A stretch of 64,000 bases of DNA from Panax quinquefolius (GCA_020205615.1 CM035170.1:58604486-58668485); one strand, 5' to 3'; numbered from the stretch's first letter, positions 1-11,409 are shown. Numbers and translations are program-made. Notes: generated by a model from the sequence alone, not told the origin.

Positions 1-240
1 GAGAAACCTTCATTACATCCACTATTTATAAGTCTTGTTTGGTTCAAATCGGTACCCTCACATTACCTATCGATCTTATTTCCTTAAAAATACTTGCATT
101 TGATATGATTTTAGGGTTTGATTGGTTAACTACTCATAATACAAAAATTGATGATTTTTGTAAGGTTGTTAGATTTCATATTCCTAACCTACCTATTATG
201 TGAATTCAAGCAACCAAACCACTAAAGTCAATCACTGTCA
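1..240 (+). pseudogene. Tekay-A aspartic protease, C-terminal part
   Basis: The + strand reads a protease tail containing DMILGFDWL at about 102-128, the conserved segment near the end of Ty3/gypsy proteases (commonly DVILGMDWL), followed by a few residues matching the usual continuation (HNTKID). The catalytic D-S/T-G motif would lie upstream of the window. An in-frame TGA at about 200 ends the frame. In an active element this enzyme cleaves the Gag-Pol polyprotein inside the particle. It runs on to the RT remnant with no separate start. Confidence 0.7.
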
Positions 241-299
241 TATCAAGCCATAAAGCTATTCGTTTATTGAAAAAAGAATGTCAAGCTTTCTTAGCCCAT

Positions 300-1190
300 G
301 TCACGGATTTGAATAAAAATACGTCGATTTGAATGATATTTCTATTGTTAATAAATTTCCCGACGTATTCTCGAAGAACTTCCGGCCTACCCCGTAGCGT
401 GAAATCAAAATTTTGTATCGACCTTGAACTCTAAAGACAAAACCAATTTCAAAGCCCTATATCGAATGGCTCTATTGAACTTCGTGAGTTAAAACCCAAC
501 TACGAGAATTGTTAGACATCGGATTCATTCGACCTAAGACGTCTCCTTGGGGTGCTTTCGTGTTCTATTCGTGAAGAAGAAAGATGGAAGTATCGCCTTT
601 GTATTAATTATCGGGAGTTGAATCATGTCATCATAAAAATCGTAGATTCGCTTGTCTCACATTGATGACTTTGTTTGAAAGCGTTAAGGCGCTAAATTCT
701 TTTCAAAGATCGATCTTCATTCTAGATATCATCAGTTAAAGATTAAAACTGATGACATTCCAAAGACTGCTTTCAGAACTCAGTACGGGCATTACGAATT
801 CCTAGTTATGTCTTTTGGATATGATGAACCGAGTATTCAAAGAATATTTGGATCACTTTGTGGTCGTCTTTATTGATGACATCCTCATATATTCCAAAAG
901 CCGTGAAGATCATGAACAACACTTGAGGTTGATACTCCAAAAGCTTTGTGAAAACAAGCTTTATGCCAAGTTGAAGAAATGTGAGTTCTGGCTTAAGGAA
1001 GTAGCATTCCTTGGGAACGTGATATCAAATCATGGAATATATGTTGACTCGACAAAGATTGAAGCAATTAAAATCTTGGAGCAACCTAAGTCAGTGACCA
1101 AAGTACATAGCTTTCTCGGTTTAGCTAGTTATTACCGGAGATTCGTAGAAGGGTTTTCTCGAATTGCTACTCCATTAACTCAATTGACTT
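300..1190 (+). pseudogene. Tekay-A reverse transcriptase remnant
   Basis: The segment reads as a chromovirus RT in several frames. Recognisable pieces are the PWGA-type and KKDGS motifs near 545-595, the DYREL-like INYRELN near 610, the [11 protein letters not shown] motif at about 788-820, and the catalytic box [11 protein letters not shown] at about 865-900 (the YxDD equivalent, both aspartates kept). The thumb region with [11 protein letters not shown] follows at 1115-1145. The fingers portion is broken by several frameshifts and stops before 815; from 815 to 1384 a single frame of 189 codons stays open. The 'NAPA' segment normally between SFG and the next helix is missing at about 820, a small deletion. 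Confidence 0.85.
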
Positions 1191-1684
1191 GGAAAGATAC
1201 AAAATTCGGTTGGAGCGAGGAATATGAGAAGAGTTTTCAAGAACTAAAGAGGAGACTCATTTCAGCACCTGTTCTGACAATACCATCTAGTTCGGACAGA
1301 TTTGTCATCTACATCGATGCTTTAGGTAAAGGGTTAGGATGTGTTCTCATGCAATATGGGAAAGTCCTAGCCTATTCATCATGACAACTCAAAGAATATG
1401 AGAGGAATTATCCTACTCATGATCTAGAGTTGGCTGCTGTCATTTTTGAGCTTAAAATTTGGAGGCATTACCTGTATGGGGAGAAGGTTAAGATCTATAC
1501 GGATCATAAAAGTCTCAAATATTTCTTCACCCAAAAGGAACTCAACATGAGGCAACGACGTTGGCTCGAGCTGTTGAAAGATTATGATTATACCATTAAG
1601 TACCATCTTGGAAAAACGAACGTGGTAGCTGACGCATTGAGTAGAAGATCATATACAGGTACGAGTGCGATATTGTCAACGTAA
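1191..1684 (+). pseudogene. Tekay-A RNase H remnant
   Basis: RNase H degrades the RNA strand of the RNA-DNA hybrid during reverse transcription. The four acidic positions are visible: D in [10 protein letters not shown] (about 1310), E in DLELAAV (about 1425), D in YTDHKSL (about 1500) and D in VVADALSRR (about 1625). A TGA at 1382-1384 splits the domain; frame 1430-1684 then stays open. The DASGKG consensus reads DALGKG here. The segment joins RT on the left and the integrase zinc-binding region on the right with normal spacing. Confidence 0.85.
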
Positions 1685-1702
1685 AGACCAATTTGGTATA
1701 AC

Positions 1703-2161
1703 TTGAAAAAGATGGAGATAGAGTTAAAGACTCCAGAAACCCATGTGATGATGAAAAAAATACGAGTAGAACCAACTTTAATCGATAAAGTTAAAGCTGC
1801 TCAAGCTACAGACCTGGAGCTGATGCGTATGAGGAAGAAAGTACAAGAAGGTGTTATTCCGGAAGCAAGAATCGATGAAGAAGGAATACTTCGAGTAAAC
1901 TCCAGACTTTGTGTTCCTAACGACCCTGATTTAAAGTATAAAATCACGATGGAGGCGCACAACACACCGTTTGCAATCCATCTTGGGAGTACCAAAATGT
2001 ATCGTGATCTTCGACATACATTTTAGTGGAGCAATATGAAGAGAGAGATAGCGGAGTTTATCTCAAGGTGTCTAACTTGTCAACGAGTTAAGGCGGAGCA
2101 CTAAGTGCCAAAAGGTCCATTTCAACCACTTGAAATTCCAGAATGGAAGTGGGAGCACATT
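1703..2161 (+). pseudogene. Tekay-A integrase, N-terminal part up to the solo-LTR insertion
   Basis: The HHCC zinc-binding domain is visible: two histidines in HNTPFAIHLGSTKMYRDLRH (about 1957-2015) and the cysteine pair in CLTCQRVK (about 2070-2095). Stops occur at 2024-2026 and about 2102. The frame ends inside the segment EWKWEH, which in chromoviruses runs directly into TMDFITGLP with the first catalytic aspartate. Here the continuation lies after the insertion, at 6032. The last five bases (ACATT, 2157-2161) are the left copy of the target duplication made by the inserted LTR. Confidence 0.85.
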
Positions 2162-5100
2162 TGTGACGCCCCAGAAAATCGGATTTTTGAGAATTAAATT
2201 TTTATTTGATTAAATGAATTTAATTAATTATGTATTGGAGCAAGCTAATTAAAGGTCGTTCTATTACCTAAACATATCAGAACGTCGTAGTATTTTGGCT
2301 ACGTGATAGAATTAAAGTGTTTGAATTTCCAAGACGAAAATAAAAGCTTTTTGAGAAATTTTCTGAAAAACACTATTCACTCATTTCTGCTCGGGAATTA
2401 TTTTTGAACTTCCGAGAAATACGTAACGATAGAATATCGAGGTGAGATGGAATATCCAATAATATTTTAGTTATGGAAAACGTAATATTTCGCCTGTGGA
2501 CTTAAAACCTAACGTTTAAGGAAAATGATTACGAGAAGGAAATGTAATACGATTAATTAATTAACTAAATGATCGTATAATACGTAGGTATTATACGAAG
2601 TAACGAATATGAGGTATTATACGAATATGTATGAATGATGGTATATCGTATATGATGAATAAGTATACGAGGTGGAATACGAGATTAATACGTAAATTAT
2701 ACGTTATAAGGCTTTAAGCCAAATGTATTGAATATGTGGGATTGTGTAGGAAATATTAAAGTCCAAAGGGAAGTGTGACAAGGCCCAAATGTAAGAATGG
2801 TTAAGTCCATTGTTAATTAATATACAAGCCCAAGTGTTTGTAATGTGAAGCCTAAAGTAATATAATGCAAGACCAAATGATATAAGTTAAGGTCAATTAA
2901 GTTAAAGGCCCAAAGTAAGTAACCAATGGGTTATGGATGGTTTAAACCCATGGGGCAACCCATGGATGATCCAAGGTGATGAATAAGCAAATTTAGAGGC
3001 TAAGTAAGTGTGGTGAGCACACAAAGTGCTTACGTGATGAGCAAGTAGACTTAATGACAAAGAGACTTAAGGGCTAAGTGTTGTGATGGACAAGTAATTT
3101 ATTTGGAGAGCAAGTTTACTTGATGGCTAAGACATAAATAGTAAGGAGGTGGAATGGCTTGTTGACCATTGTGCCCTCATCTAGGATTTCCTATAAATAG
3201 AGGACTTGTGCATTCATTTGTTGGTTGTTTCATTTCATCCCACTTATAAGTTGAGAGCTTATTTGGTTGAGAGAATAAGCACATATAAAGTTCAACTTTC
3301 CTTGTTAGCTTTTTCACCAATAACTTATAGCTTATTGGTTAGATAGAATAAGTTAAAAAAGCTAGAAAACTAGTCTTTCATATTTTAAGAAGCAAGAACG
3401 GGATCAAAGGTTAATCAAGTAATCATCAAAGAGTAAGTATTCATAAACCATGATTCTCTTTCTCTTTCATTGTTAGAGAAGGGGGTATTGGTAGAACTAG
3501 CATGCTAAGGAATCGTAAATTAAAGGGCTTAAGTCTTAATAAGCCGTATAATTCATGAATAATCTATTCGTAATCACATAAGCTAAAGAACTTATGAGGA
3601 ACAATGATGAACTTGTCACATGTTTACATTAATAAAGTTAGTATGATAATAAGAAGTAAGAAGAATGGTTAAAAGTCATTAACCATAATGAGTCATATGA
3701 AAAGAAGACATAAGTCATGAGTAATGAAAATATAAGTAATTTATATTTGTATAAGTTATAAACTCACAATGAACTAGTAATAACTTATCATGTTTATAAG
3801 TTACTGAAGCATGTATGTCCAGATGTAAGTATGTTGGAAGGAATCCATTTAGAACGATGAACAAATCTTAAGTAATGAAGTTTTGCCGGAATTCAAACGA
3901 TTAGACGATAATCGTCGAATTTGTGAAATTCTCGGAATGGAAGTCCTATTTTGTGTTTGAGCTTGGAAACGTTGGTTTTCAATGGAGACAAGTCTTATTT
4001 GACATTATAGAGTTGCGAACTCAAAAATGGTCAGATTCCGACTTAGAACGAAGAAACGAGCATTGAACGTTCACGAACGTTTACAATTTTCGTTAAAAAT
4101 GGACCAATAGGTGAATTTTTAGCAAACGAAGTCAAATAGATAAAATTCTTGCACGAACACGTAGAGTATGTTATTTGTGAACCGTAGTCTCTTGAACGAG
4201 ACAATTCGGACTTATAATGAAGAAGTTAGGAGCTCGGGAATCTCATCTAAAAAGAAAATCTGTCAAAATTGTATGCTACATTAGTTAATGGCCAGTGGCG
4301 CCACTCAAGGCAGAAATGGTTCCAAGGCGCCAGCGCGAGATCGGACCTTAGCCCTTGTTAATCAAGCAAGATGAAGACGGCTAATTACATTAAGCATGGC
4401 GCCATGCTTGACGTGTCGTGATCAAAATTTAAGAACCGAAGCCGTCAGCAATATATTAACGAAGAGGAGAAGCTAAGCAGCAAGAAGACCAAAGACTAGG
4501 TCATGTATGCGGAATAAAAGAATACAAGTAAGTAAATAAAGGTAAGTGATTAGTAATGAACTAACACATTAATAAACTTAATGAAGCATCATTAAGATAA
4601 TTGTAAACCTTAAGTAATACACTAAGGGTTGAAGATAAGTCGAATGTGAAGATGAATGGAAATTGTTAACAATGAGCTAAGGAACTTAATAAAATCTTAT
4701 TAAGTTATGATTAAACCCCAAGTATGATCACTTAGGATAAAAGTAAGTTAATTGAATGAAAACAGGAACGGTGTACAATAAGCGTACATAACCATTGACG
4801 ATCGAGTTTCGATTATTATTAAAGTTAGTAAGCTCTGATGAAAGTTGTTTAACTCGAAATGAGTTGTATTAATGAAATAATTTCACTTAATTTATAGAAG
4901 AGACATAAGTTGGTAAGAATGATGGAAAGCCGGAACCAATAAATAACAAATCTAATACATAATTAGATTGAGAAGAAGGGTAAGATTCTTTAGGAACTAT
5001 ATATGTTCAATCATGACCTAATGTGGTATGTTATGTGGTTATGTGTTGTAGAGACTGTAAAGATTCAAAAGGAAAAGTAATTATACTGTAGCAGACGCTG

Positions 5101-6026
5101 AAGGCAAGTTTTTCTTAAACGCTTGTCTAACCTTCGTGTTAGCCAGGTTTTCAAATGATTCAAGTATGAGATGCATGTATGGTTTTAAAGAAAGAGACGC
5201 TGCTAGTTTTAACTTGGCTAGACTAATCTTGATAGATTGATTGAACTGTTTATAAGTCTTTCAATATAGAATTGCTAACGCTATCCTACGCCAAGTATTT
5301 GGTACGGATTCAAGGTAAGCCTGAATATGAATAAACAAATGTATTTTCATCGAGTATTCGATGGTCACGTGAGGTTGCCAGAACTTAAACGTATACACGT
5401 TTAATGGATGTAGTGTTGATCAACATAGAGTACTATAGGCTGATCACCTAGAAGTGCTTGTAAGCTATGCCGGACTTACGGACTTCGTGTCGGGTTGTCC
5501 TTTTCAAAGAAACTATAAGACGTTCACGTCATGAACCAGAATTGATGTATTACTGAATATTGTAATTGTAAAAATGTTTTGAAGGAAAAGAAACGATATT
5601 TTAAGTTATTGATAGTACTTCATAACTATCATCCAGTTATTGAAGATATACGATTCCTATGTTTCAAGCATGCTTTTAAAATGAAATTGTTGTACTTGCT
5701 GAGCTTGTTATGCTCATTCTTGCTTGAACCATATGAATGCAACTTAGACCAAATGGACCGAAGGATTCGTCAAGGATAAAGTGAAGGCTAAAGCGAACTT
5801 GTAGATTACCTATGTAATAGTATAGGTTTGTAATGATAATATTTGATATTATGACAAGAACAAATGTAACGGTTATAAAGAACCAGGCGAATGGTAGTAT
5901 TGTTTTGGAATATATATTAGATATATTCGTTCTTTTGAATCATTTTAATTGAATATTTGTGTGAACTATAGCATCGTGGAGCACCATATATCGGGTTGGA
6001 AGAGACCCAGATTTGGGGGCGTCACA
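2162..6026 (+). mobile_element. Solo LTR S1 (3.9 kb), TSD ACATT, in Tekay-A integrase
   Basis: The segment starts TGTGACGCCCC and ends GGGGGCGTCACA, giving TG...CA ends and a short terminal inverted repeat. It is flanked by ACATT at 2157-2161 and 6027-6031, and removing it plus one duplicate restores the integrase frame. There is no internal primer site, polypurine tract or pol sequence, so I read it as a solo LTR left by recombination between the two LTRs of an element. A TATA box lies at 3191-3200. Short open frames such as 5579-5779 have no family similarity I recognise. A small GC-richer patch (about 4300-4420) has repeated GGCGCCA. Orientation follows the TATA box and the GGCGTCACA end shared with other LTRs here. 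Confidence 0.9.
3191..3200 (+). promoter_or_regulatory. TATA box in solo LTR S1
   Basis: CTATAAATAG followed by AGGACTTG, about 1.03 kb after the LTR start. This would place U3 upstream and the RNA start about 30 bp downstream. It is the same CTATAAATAG core seen in the other LTRs of the window. Confidence 0.65.
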
Positions 6027-7090
6027 ACATTACCATGGACTTCATTACTGGTCTTCCCAAGGTTTCTCAAGGCATAGATGCAATTTGGGTAATTGTTGAT
6101 AGATTGACCAAGTCTGTTCATTTCTTACCTATATAAGAAACTTATTCACTTGAACGTCTTGCTCGTATATACATAAATGATATTGTAAGACTGCATGGTA
6201 TGCCAGTACCCATAATTTCTGATCGAGACCCAAGATTTACTTCACGATTTTGGGTTAGTTTGCAAAAAGCTATGGGCACGGATTTATAATTTAGTTAGGC
6301 ATATCATCCTCAAACGGACGGGCAATCAGAGAGCACTATTCAAACTCTTGAAGATCTATTAAGACTCTGTGTCCTTGACTTCAAAGAAAGTTGGGACAAG
6401 TTCTTGCCATTGGTCGAATTCTCCTACAATAATAGTTATCAAGCAAGTATTGGCATGGCTCCATTCGAGGCGTTGTATGGACGTAAGTGTCGTTCTCCAG
6501 TATGCTGGGATGAGGTGGGTGAAGCAACGTCATTGGGACTAGATTTGGTATGCATAACAATAGAAAAGATTCAAATGATCTGGCAACTTATAAAAACCTC
6601 ACAAGATCGACAAAAGAGTTATGCTGATCTTCATCGAAAGGACGTGGAATTCAATGTTGGAAATCATGTGTTGTTACGTGTTGCTCCATGGAAAGGAGTT
6701 ACATGATTTGGAAAGAAAGGAAAACTAAATCCTCGATTCATTGGCCCATTTGAAATCCTTGACCGAGTAGGAACTGTGGCCTATAGACTCGTCTTACCAC
6801 CAAGTATGTCTCGTGTTCATAACGTTTTTCACATATCTTTGTTACGTGAATATGTGAAAGACCCGAACCACATTATTGAATTAGAACCTGACGAGATAGC
6901 GGAAGATTTAACGTATGAAGAGGTACCTGTTAAAATCTTGGATAAGAAGGATCATATTCTACACTCCAAGGTTATACCTCAAGTCAAAGTTTTATGGAGA
7001 AACCACGATGTTGAGGAAATGACCTAGGAGTTAGAATCTAAAATGAAGTCAAGGTATCCTCACCTCTTCGACATACCAGGTACGTACCCT
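6027..7090 (+). pseudogene. Tekay-A integrase catalytic core, C-terminal domain and chromodomain
   Basis: After the TSD copy the integrase resumes with TMDFITGLP (first catalytic D, about 6035), then [15 protein letters not shown] (second D, about 6220) and the QTDGQSE box with the catalytic E in TIQTLED (about 6320-6355), so the D,D-35-E set is present. Stops are seen near 6135, 6288, 6295 and 6704. The [10 protein letters not shown] and [14 protein letters not shown] segments (6748-6850) are the usual C-terminal domain. The end (about 6920-7075) has KILDKK..., [10 protein letters not shown] and YPHLF, the degenerate chromodomain expected to steer integration to marked chromatin; a TAG at 7024-7026 interrupts it. 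Confidence 0.88.
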
Positions 7091-7110
7091 AGTTTCGAGG
7101 ACGAAATTTT

Positions 7111-7125
7111 ATAAGAAGAGGAGGT
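7111..7125 (+). other. Polypurine tract of Tekay-A
   Basis: ATAAGAAGAGGAGGT lies directly before the LTR start TGTAAGACCCC and just after the pol-end signature TTCGAGGACGAAATTTT. It is the expected plus-strand primer for reverse transcription. Confidence 0.8.
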
Positions 7126-8019
7126 TGTAAGACCCCAAGTTTTATGAATAAAGATTAATTTTTCTCGAAATATATTTTTGAATATTATGGTGTGAATTTG
7201 ATATAATGTTATAGTTGTCGGTAATATTTACAAATTTTGCAAAGTAAGCAAGTGGTTTTAAAATATTTGATTGGTTGGGGAATATTAGTTTTAACAGGGA
7301 ATATTCGTACGATGACATAATCATTAGTGGACCCCACAACGGAAGTATTGTCGTAGTTAGAAAACGACCCAAATATCTTTTTATAAAAATAACGGCGAAA
7401 GTTTTACCGTTAAACTGTTGAACTACCCTAGTAAAGTACAAGAATACGGCGTGGTTGCATAGTAGCACACGGTATTGATTATTGATGCTTACGTGAGAAG
7501 TCACTCAGTTATACTCAATTATTGCTATAGTAATAGCTCATAATATCTCTCATATTATTGATTCAGTTATTGTCACAATATCATCTGCATAATATTTTAT
7601 ATTATTTAATCGATAATTAAGACGACAAAGTTATTCATATTATTATTTGCAATATTGGCGATGTCTAGAAAGTTCTGTCGAGGAAAGGGAAAGGGAAAGT
7701 TCTTTCTGGGCTAGTTGAGCTCACCCTTTTGTTTTCATTGTTCTCTTCAGGAAATGAGAATGTAGCCGGGACTAGTCGGGGAATGGAGCGACGGTCCGAG
7801 ATGGTGGTTGTAGTAGTCCTCACTATTTTATAAAATAGTGTGATAATAATTATAATGAGGACTCCATTTGAGTTTGAATACTGTCTGTTAGACAATATTC
7901 GTGTAAAAACTCTCAGCTACATTTTTGTCATATTGTATAAAGAAGTTTGTATTTAAATTTTGTACCATGTATTTGGCTACTCAGAATGGGTGATGTATAC
8001 CTATTTTGGGGGCGTCACA
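7126..8019 (+). mobile_element. 3' LTR of Tekay-A (894 bp, internally deleted)
   Basis: It starts TGTAAGACCCC and ends GGGGGCGTCACA. Compared with the related LTR at 59583-62510 (2928 bp), the first ~560 bp and the last ~330 bp align and about 2 kb in between, including the TATA region and its repeats, is absent; the junction is near 7676-7710, at a purine-rich GGAAAGGGAAAGGG stretch. The right neighbour is Tat RT sequence. Minus-strand open frames here (7142-7504, 7665-7895) are not genes in my view. Confidence 0.85.
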
Positions 8020-8470
8020 CAACCTATCAGCGAGTCATGACGACCATTTTCCATGATTTAATACACATAGAAATACAGGTCTATGTGGATAACATCATCG
8101 TCAAATCCCAGGAGGAAGATGACCATATCGACCACCTCAAAAAGCTTTTCAATCGATTGCGCAAATACAACTTGAAGCTGAATCCGGCCAAGTGTGCCTT
8201 CGGTGTTAAGTCAGACAAGTTGCTGGGATTTCTAGTAAGCCACAAAGGCATAGAACTGGATCCCACAAAAATTAAGGCAATCACTGAGATGCCAGTGCCC
8301 CGAACAGAAAAGGAAATACGGGAATTTTTGGGGAAAATCAATTTCATCAGCAGATTCATCTCTCAACGCACAGCAACATGTGAGCCCATCTTTAAGCTAT
8401 TAAAGAAAAATTCCTCCATGAAGTGGAATGAAGAGTGTCAAAAAGCCTTCCTTTCCATTAAAAAGTAATT
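8020..8470 (+). pseudogene. Ogre-A reverse transcriptase, C-terminal half
   Basis: The frame opens at the Tekay-A junction in TTYQRVMTTIFHD, the Tat-type palm segment. The catalytic box reads VYVDN (about 8080-8094) where YVDD is normal, so the second aspartate is lost. KCAFGV, KLLGFLVS and the thumb motif REFLGKINFISRFIS follow in order. The frame is open to the TAA at 8466-8468. The N-terminal fingers must lie left of Tekay-A, outside the window. The five bases CAACC at 8020-8024 are the probable right copy of Tekay-A's target duplication. Confidence 0.88.
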
Positions 8471-8900
8471 GGTCAAAGCTCCTGTCTTGGTACCTCCAAG
8501 GGACAATGTTCCCATGTTTATGTACCTGTCAGTCAATGACAATGATATGGGCTGCATGCTGGGACAAAAAGATGAGAGGCAAGGAAAGAGCTATCTATTA
8601 CCTCAGGAAAAGATTTAGCAGCGGCGAGCAAAATTACACTTTGATTGAAAAGACCTGTTGCGCATTAGCATGGGCCGCCATGAGATTACGACATTATATC
8701 CATGGTCACACAACCTATCTCATATCCCGCATGGATCCTCTGAAGTACGTATTCAACAAACCTATGTTGAATTGCCGACTATCCAAATGGCAGTTGATCC
8801 TCCAATAATTCAACATCATCTACGTGACTCAAAAGTTCATCAAATGTCAAGGAATTGCGGATCAATTGGCCAAAGCACCATCGAGGAATTTTAAACCCTT
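8471..8900 (+). pseudogene. Ogre-A first RNase H
   Basis: The frame goes on past a TAA with VKAPVLVPP and a MYLSVND segment (8515-8545), the degenerate RNase H start where D-S/A-G is usual, then YYLRKRF and NYTLIEKTC-LAWA (about 8630-8680, carrying the catalytic glutamate region) and MDPLKYVFNKP (about 8730-8765). Frame changes occur near 8470 and 8808. It runs directly on from RT. In Tat elements this domain is thought to serve as a connector or to share the RNase H task with the second copy downstream. Confidence 0.75.
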
Positions 8901-8959
8901 GGAAACGTATTTCCCAGATGAGGGAATAATGACAATTCAACAAATCCATCAGGAAAATA

Positions 8960-9230
8960 CAGTACGATCGTGGAAATTATATTTTGATTGTGTCGTAAAC
9001 ATGGAAGGTGCCAGAGTAGGGGCAATTCTAGTATCTATTGTGGGATAACAGTATCCCGTGGCTATCAAGTTGTTATTTGTCAATACCAATAACACAGCTG
9101 AGTATGAAGGCTATATAATGGGATTCAAACTGACCCAATCCATGGATATCAAATAGTTAGCTATCTTTGGGGATTCCGAGCTGGTCATCAAGAAAACCAC
9201 TGGGGCATATCACACCAAAGAATTGCATTT
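8960..9230 (+). pseudogene. Ogre-A second (archaeal-type) RNase H
   Basis: YFDCVVNMEGARVGAIL (about 8977-9028) carries the first acidic position, NTAEYEGYIMG (about 9088-9120) the glutamate and IFGDSELVIKK (about 9166-9195) the next aspartate. This D / AEYE / GDSxLV pattern is that of the additional RNase H found in Tat-lineage elements between the first RNase H and integrase. Stops at 9046-9048 and about 9155 interrupt it. It is the best single reason for placing the element in the Tat lineage. Confidence 0.85.
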
Positions 9231-10653
9231 GTGGCCTTACCATCGGTAAGGATTGATTTCGCGGATGCACTAGCAACCCTGGCTTCCTTGATCAACATAT
9301 CTGAAAGGGAAGGCATCCCATATATCAAATTTGCAAGCCAGAAGGCACCAGCCTATGAAAATTACATTGGAGAAGTATCAGATAAACTACCTCCCATCAA
9401 ACAGCCCTGGTATCATAATATCAAAGAATATTTACGAGATGGATCTATGCCCGCTGAGGCAAGTCAAGCTGAAAGAAAGCGGATCCATAAAATGGCCATG
9501 AAAATCTACCTGAGCGGAGACGCACTTTACAAAAGGGATGCGGGAATAGGCCTTCTAAGATGCCTAGACAAAGACCAAGCCTAAAGACTTATAGAAGAAG
9601 TCCATGGTGGAGTATGTGGTCCACACATGAGTAGTCCTTTGCTTGCTAAGAAGATATTAAGAACAGTGCATTATTGGATCTCTCTCAAAGCCGACTGTGA
9701 AGATCATGTCAAGAGATGCTAAAAATATCAAATTCATGGAAATGCCATCTACGCTCCTCCAAATGAACTACACAATATAAGTTAACCATTGCCCTTTTTA
9801 ATGTGGGGGATGGATGTGATTGAGCCAATCGAGCCCAAAGCCAGTAATGGTCATCGGTTTATCTTCACCATGATCGATTACTTCACCATATGAGTAGAAG
9901 CGGCTTCTTTTCCCAAAGTAACCAAAGAAGTAATCATTGGTTTCATCAGAAACAATGACATCTGTCGATATGGACAACCAGAAGTGATCATATCGGACAA
10001 TGCCAAGAATCTAAACAACCAGATGATGGATGAGATATACAGAAAATTCCACATCAAACATCTTAACTCCATCATTTATCATCCCAAGATGAATGGTGTT
10101 GTTGAGGCAGCCAATAAGAACATCAAGAAGATCATACAAAAGATGTTTGCCAATATCAAGGGATGGCCAGACTCATTGCCTTTGACTTTGCTAGCCTACA
10201 GAACGTCAATGTGCACTTCTACTGGGGCTACCCTCTACTCATTGGTTTATGACATAGAAGTAGTACTCCCCATAGAAGTAGAAATGGAGTCATTAAGAGT
10301 GTTAATAGATGCTCAAATGGAGGAAGACCAGTGGTTGCAAGACCGGTACCACTAATTATCTCTGATAGATAAGAGGAGGGTTGCAGCCATTTTTCATGGT
10401 TAATTATATAGTAGAGGATTACTCTATCATACAACAAGAAATTTTGACTCCTACAATTCAAAGAAAATGACTTAGTATTTAAGAAAGTCCTTGTTAATCA
10501 AAATCAATCTAAAGGAAAGTTCACCCTAAACTGGGAAGGCCCTTTCATTGTCAAGGAAGTGTTGATCGGAGGAACCCTCAAACTGCAAGAAATGGACGGC
10601 AAAGAATTTCCCCAGCTTATCAATTCAGACAATGTGAAAAGGAATTATGTCTA
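9231..10653 (+). pseudogene. Ogre-A integrase and pol C terminus
   Basis: Open at 9231-9584, then broken by a TAA. The zinc-binding region is visible as EEVHGG-CGPHMS (about 9595-9635) and CEDHVKRC (about 9690-9720). The catalytic core has GMDVIEPI (first D, about 9812), IISDNAKN (second D, about 9985-10010) and NGVVEAANKNIK (E, about 10090-10128), so the DDE set survives. YRTSMCTSTGATLYSLVY marks the end of the core (10198-10250). After a frame change the C terminus GKFTLNWEGPF and INSDNVKRNYV ends at a TAA at 10651-10653. Roughly the normal length with a handful of stops. Confidence 0.85.
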
Positions 10654-11409
10654 AAATCACCTGCAAGCCAACATCTTAGTTCTGAAAAAAATAATCAAAT
10701 CAAATCAATCAAGTCAAATAATGTTTTCAATCCCAAGCAGGAACTACATAGACCTGATCCCCTCTCATCAATAGGGGTACGTAGGCAACCATCTATGGTG
10801 CGGTCTAACCCCTACAAAAATCACAAAACCCTTCAATAATTCAACAATCACAATATATAACTTTCCAACCACTCAAGCCAAAGAGCAAGAACTACATAGA
10901 CCTGATATCCCCTCATCAATGGGAGTACATAGGTAGCCAACTATGTTGCGGTCTAACCCCAACAAAAAACTTAAAAACCCATTCAGCTCACACCATTCAG
11001 CTCAAGCCAGAGTTGGAACTATACAAACATGATCTCTCCTCATCAATGGGAGTACGTAGGCAGCCATCTATGGTGCGGTCGAACCCTCAAAAAAAATCCA
11101 AACACTTTGCCTAAACCTTAACCACATCAAAGACCAGTCCAAAGACATCAAAAGCCAGAAAAAACCTAAGGAACGACGACCCATTTTGAACGATCCGAGG
11201 ACATCTCAATATCAATCCATCAAGGAGAAGTTCAGAACACATCAAGATAGCAAGTCATAAAGAAAATGGCAACTATCAAGCAGGCGACAAGACATATCTA
11301 AAATAGAAATGAATCAAAATATATTTACTTGCCATATAATAATGTTTGATATATACAATGTATCATGTGCATGACAAAAATGGCTAACCTAGTCTATGCA
11401 TGAAAATGA
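10654..11409 (+). repeat. Ogre-A 3' noncoding region with three diverged copies of a GAACTACATAGACCTGAT motif block
   Basis: Three copies of a ~90-bp block begin near 10740, 10888 and 11014. Each has GAACTA(C/T)A-TAGACCTGAT, then CCTCATCAATGGGAGTACGTAGG, then TATGGTGCGGTCTAACCC. Spacing is about 148 and 126 bp. Similar blocks follow pol in other Tat/Ogre elements as I recall; their role is not known to me. No ORF is supported here. Confidence 0.75.

Larger units (their letters stand above)
1..8019 (+). mobile_element. Tekay-A: chromovirus (Ty3/gypsy), 5'-truncated by the window, inserted in Ogre-A
   Basis: The order protease, RT, RNase H, integrase, chromodomain, polypurine tract and 3' LTR is read on the + strand, all degenerate. 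The chromodomain-like C terminus and the pol end followed by an AAGAGGAGG tract and an LTR starting TGTAAGACCCC are typical of chromoviruses, closest to Tekay/Del. Its right edge at 8019 (LTR end GGCGTCACA) abuts Tat-lineage RT sequence, so it interrupts Ogre-A; the matching left edge and target duplicate lie outside the window. A solo LTR sits in its integrase (2162-6026). Lineage is inferred from domain order and motifs, not from a tree. Confidence 0.9.

Noticed and set aside
5579..5779. 66-codon open frame in solo LTR S1
   Set aside because: No family similarity, no conservation in other LTRs of the window, and length expected by chance in AT-rich sequence.
7142..7895. Minus-strand open frames in the 3' LTR of Tekay-A
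   Set aside because: They are antisense to a well-defined LTR; the same places in other LTRs do not keep the frames.
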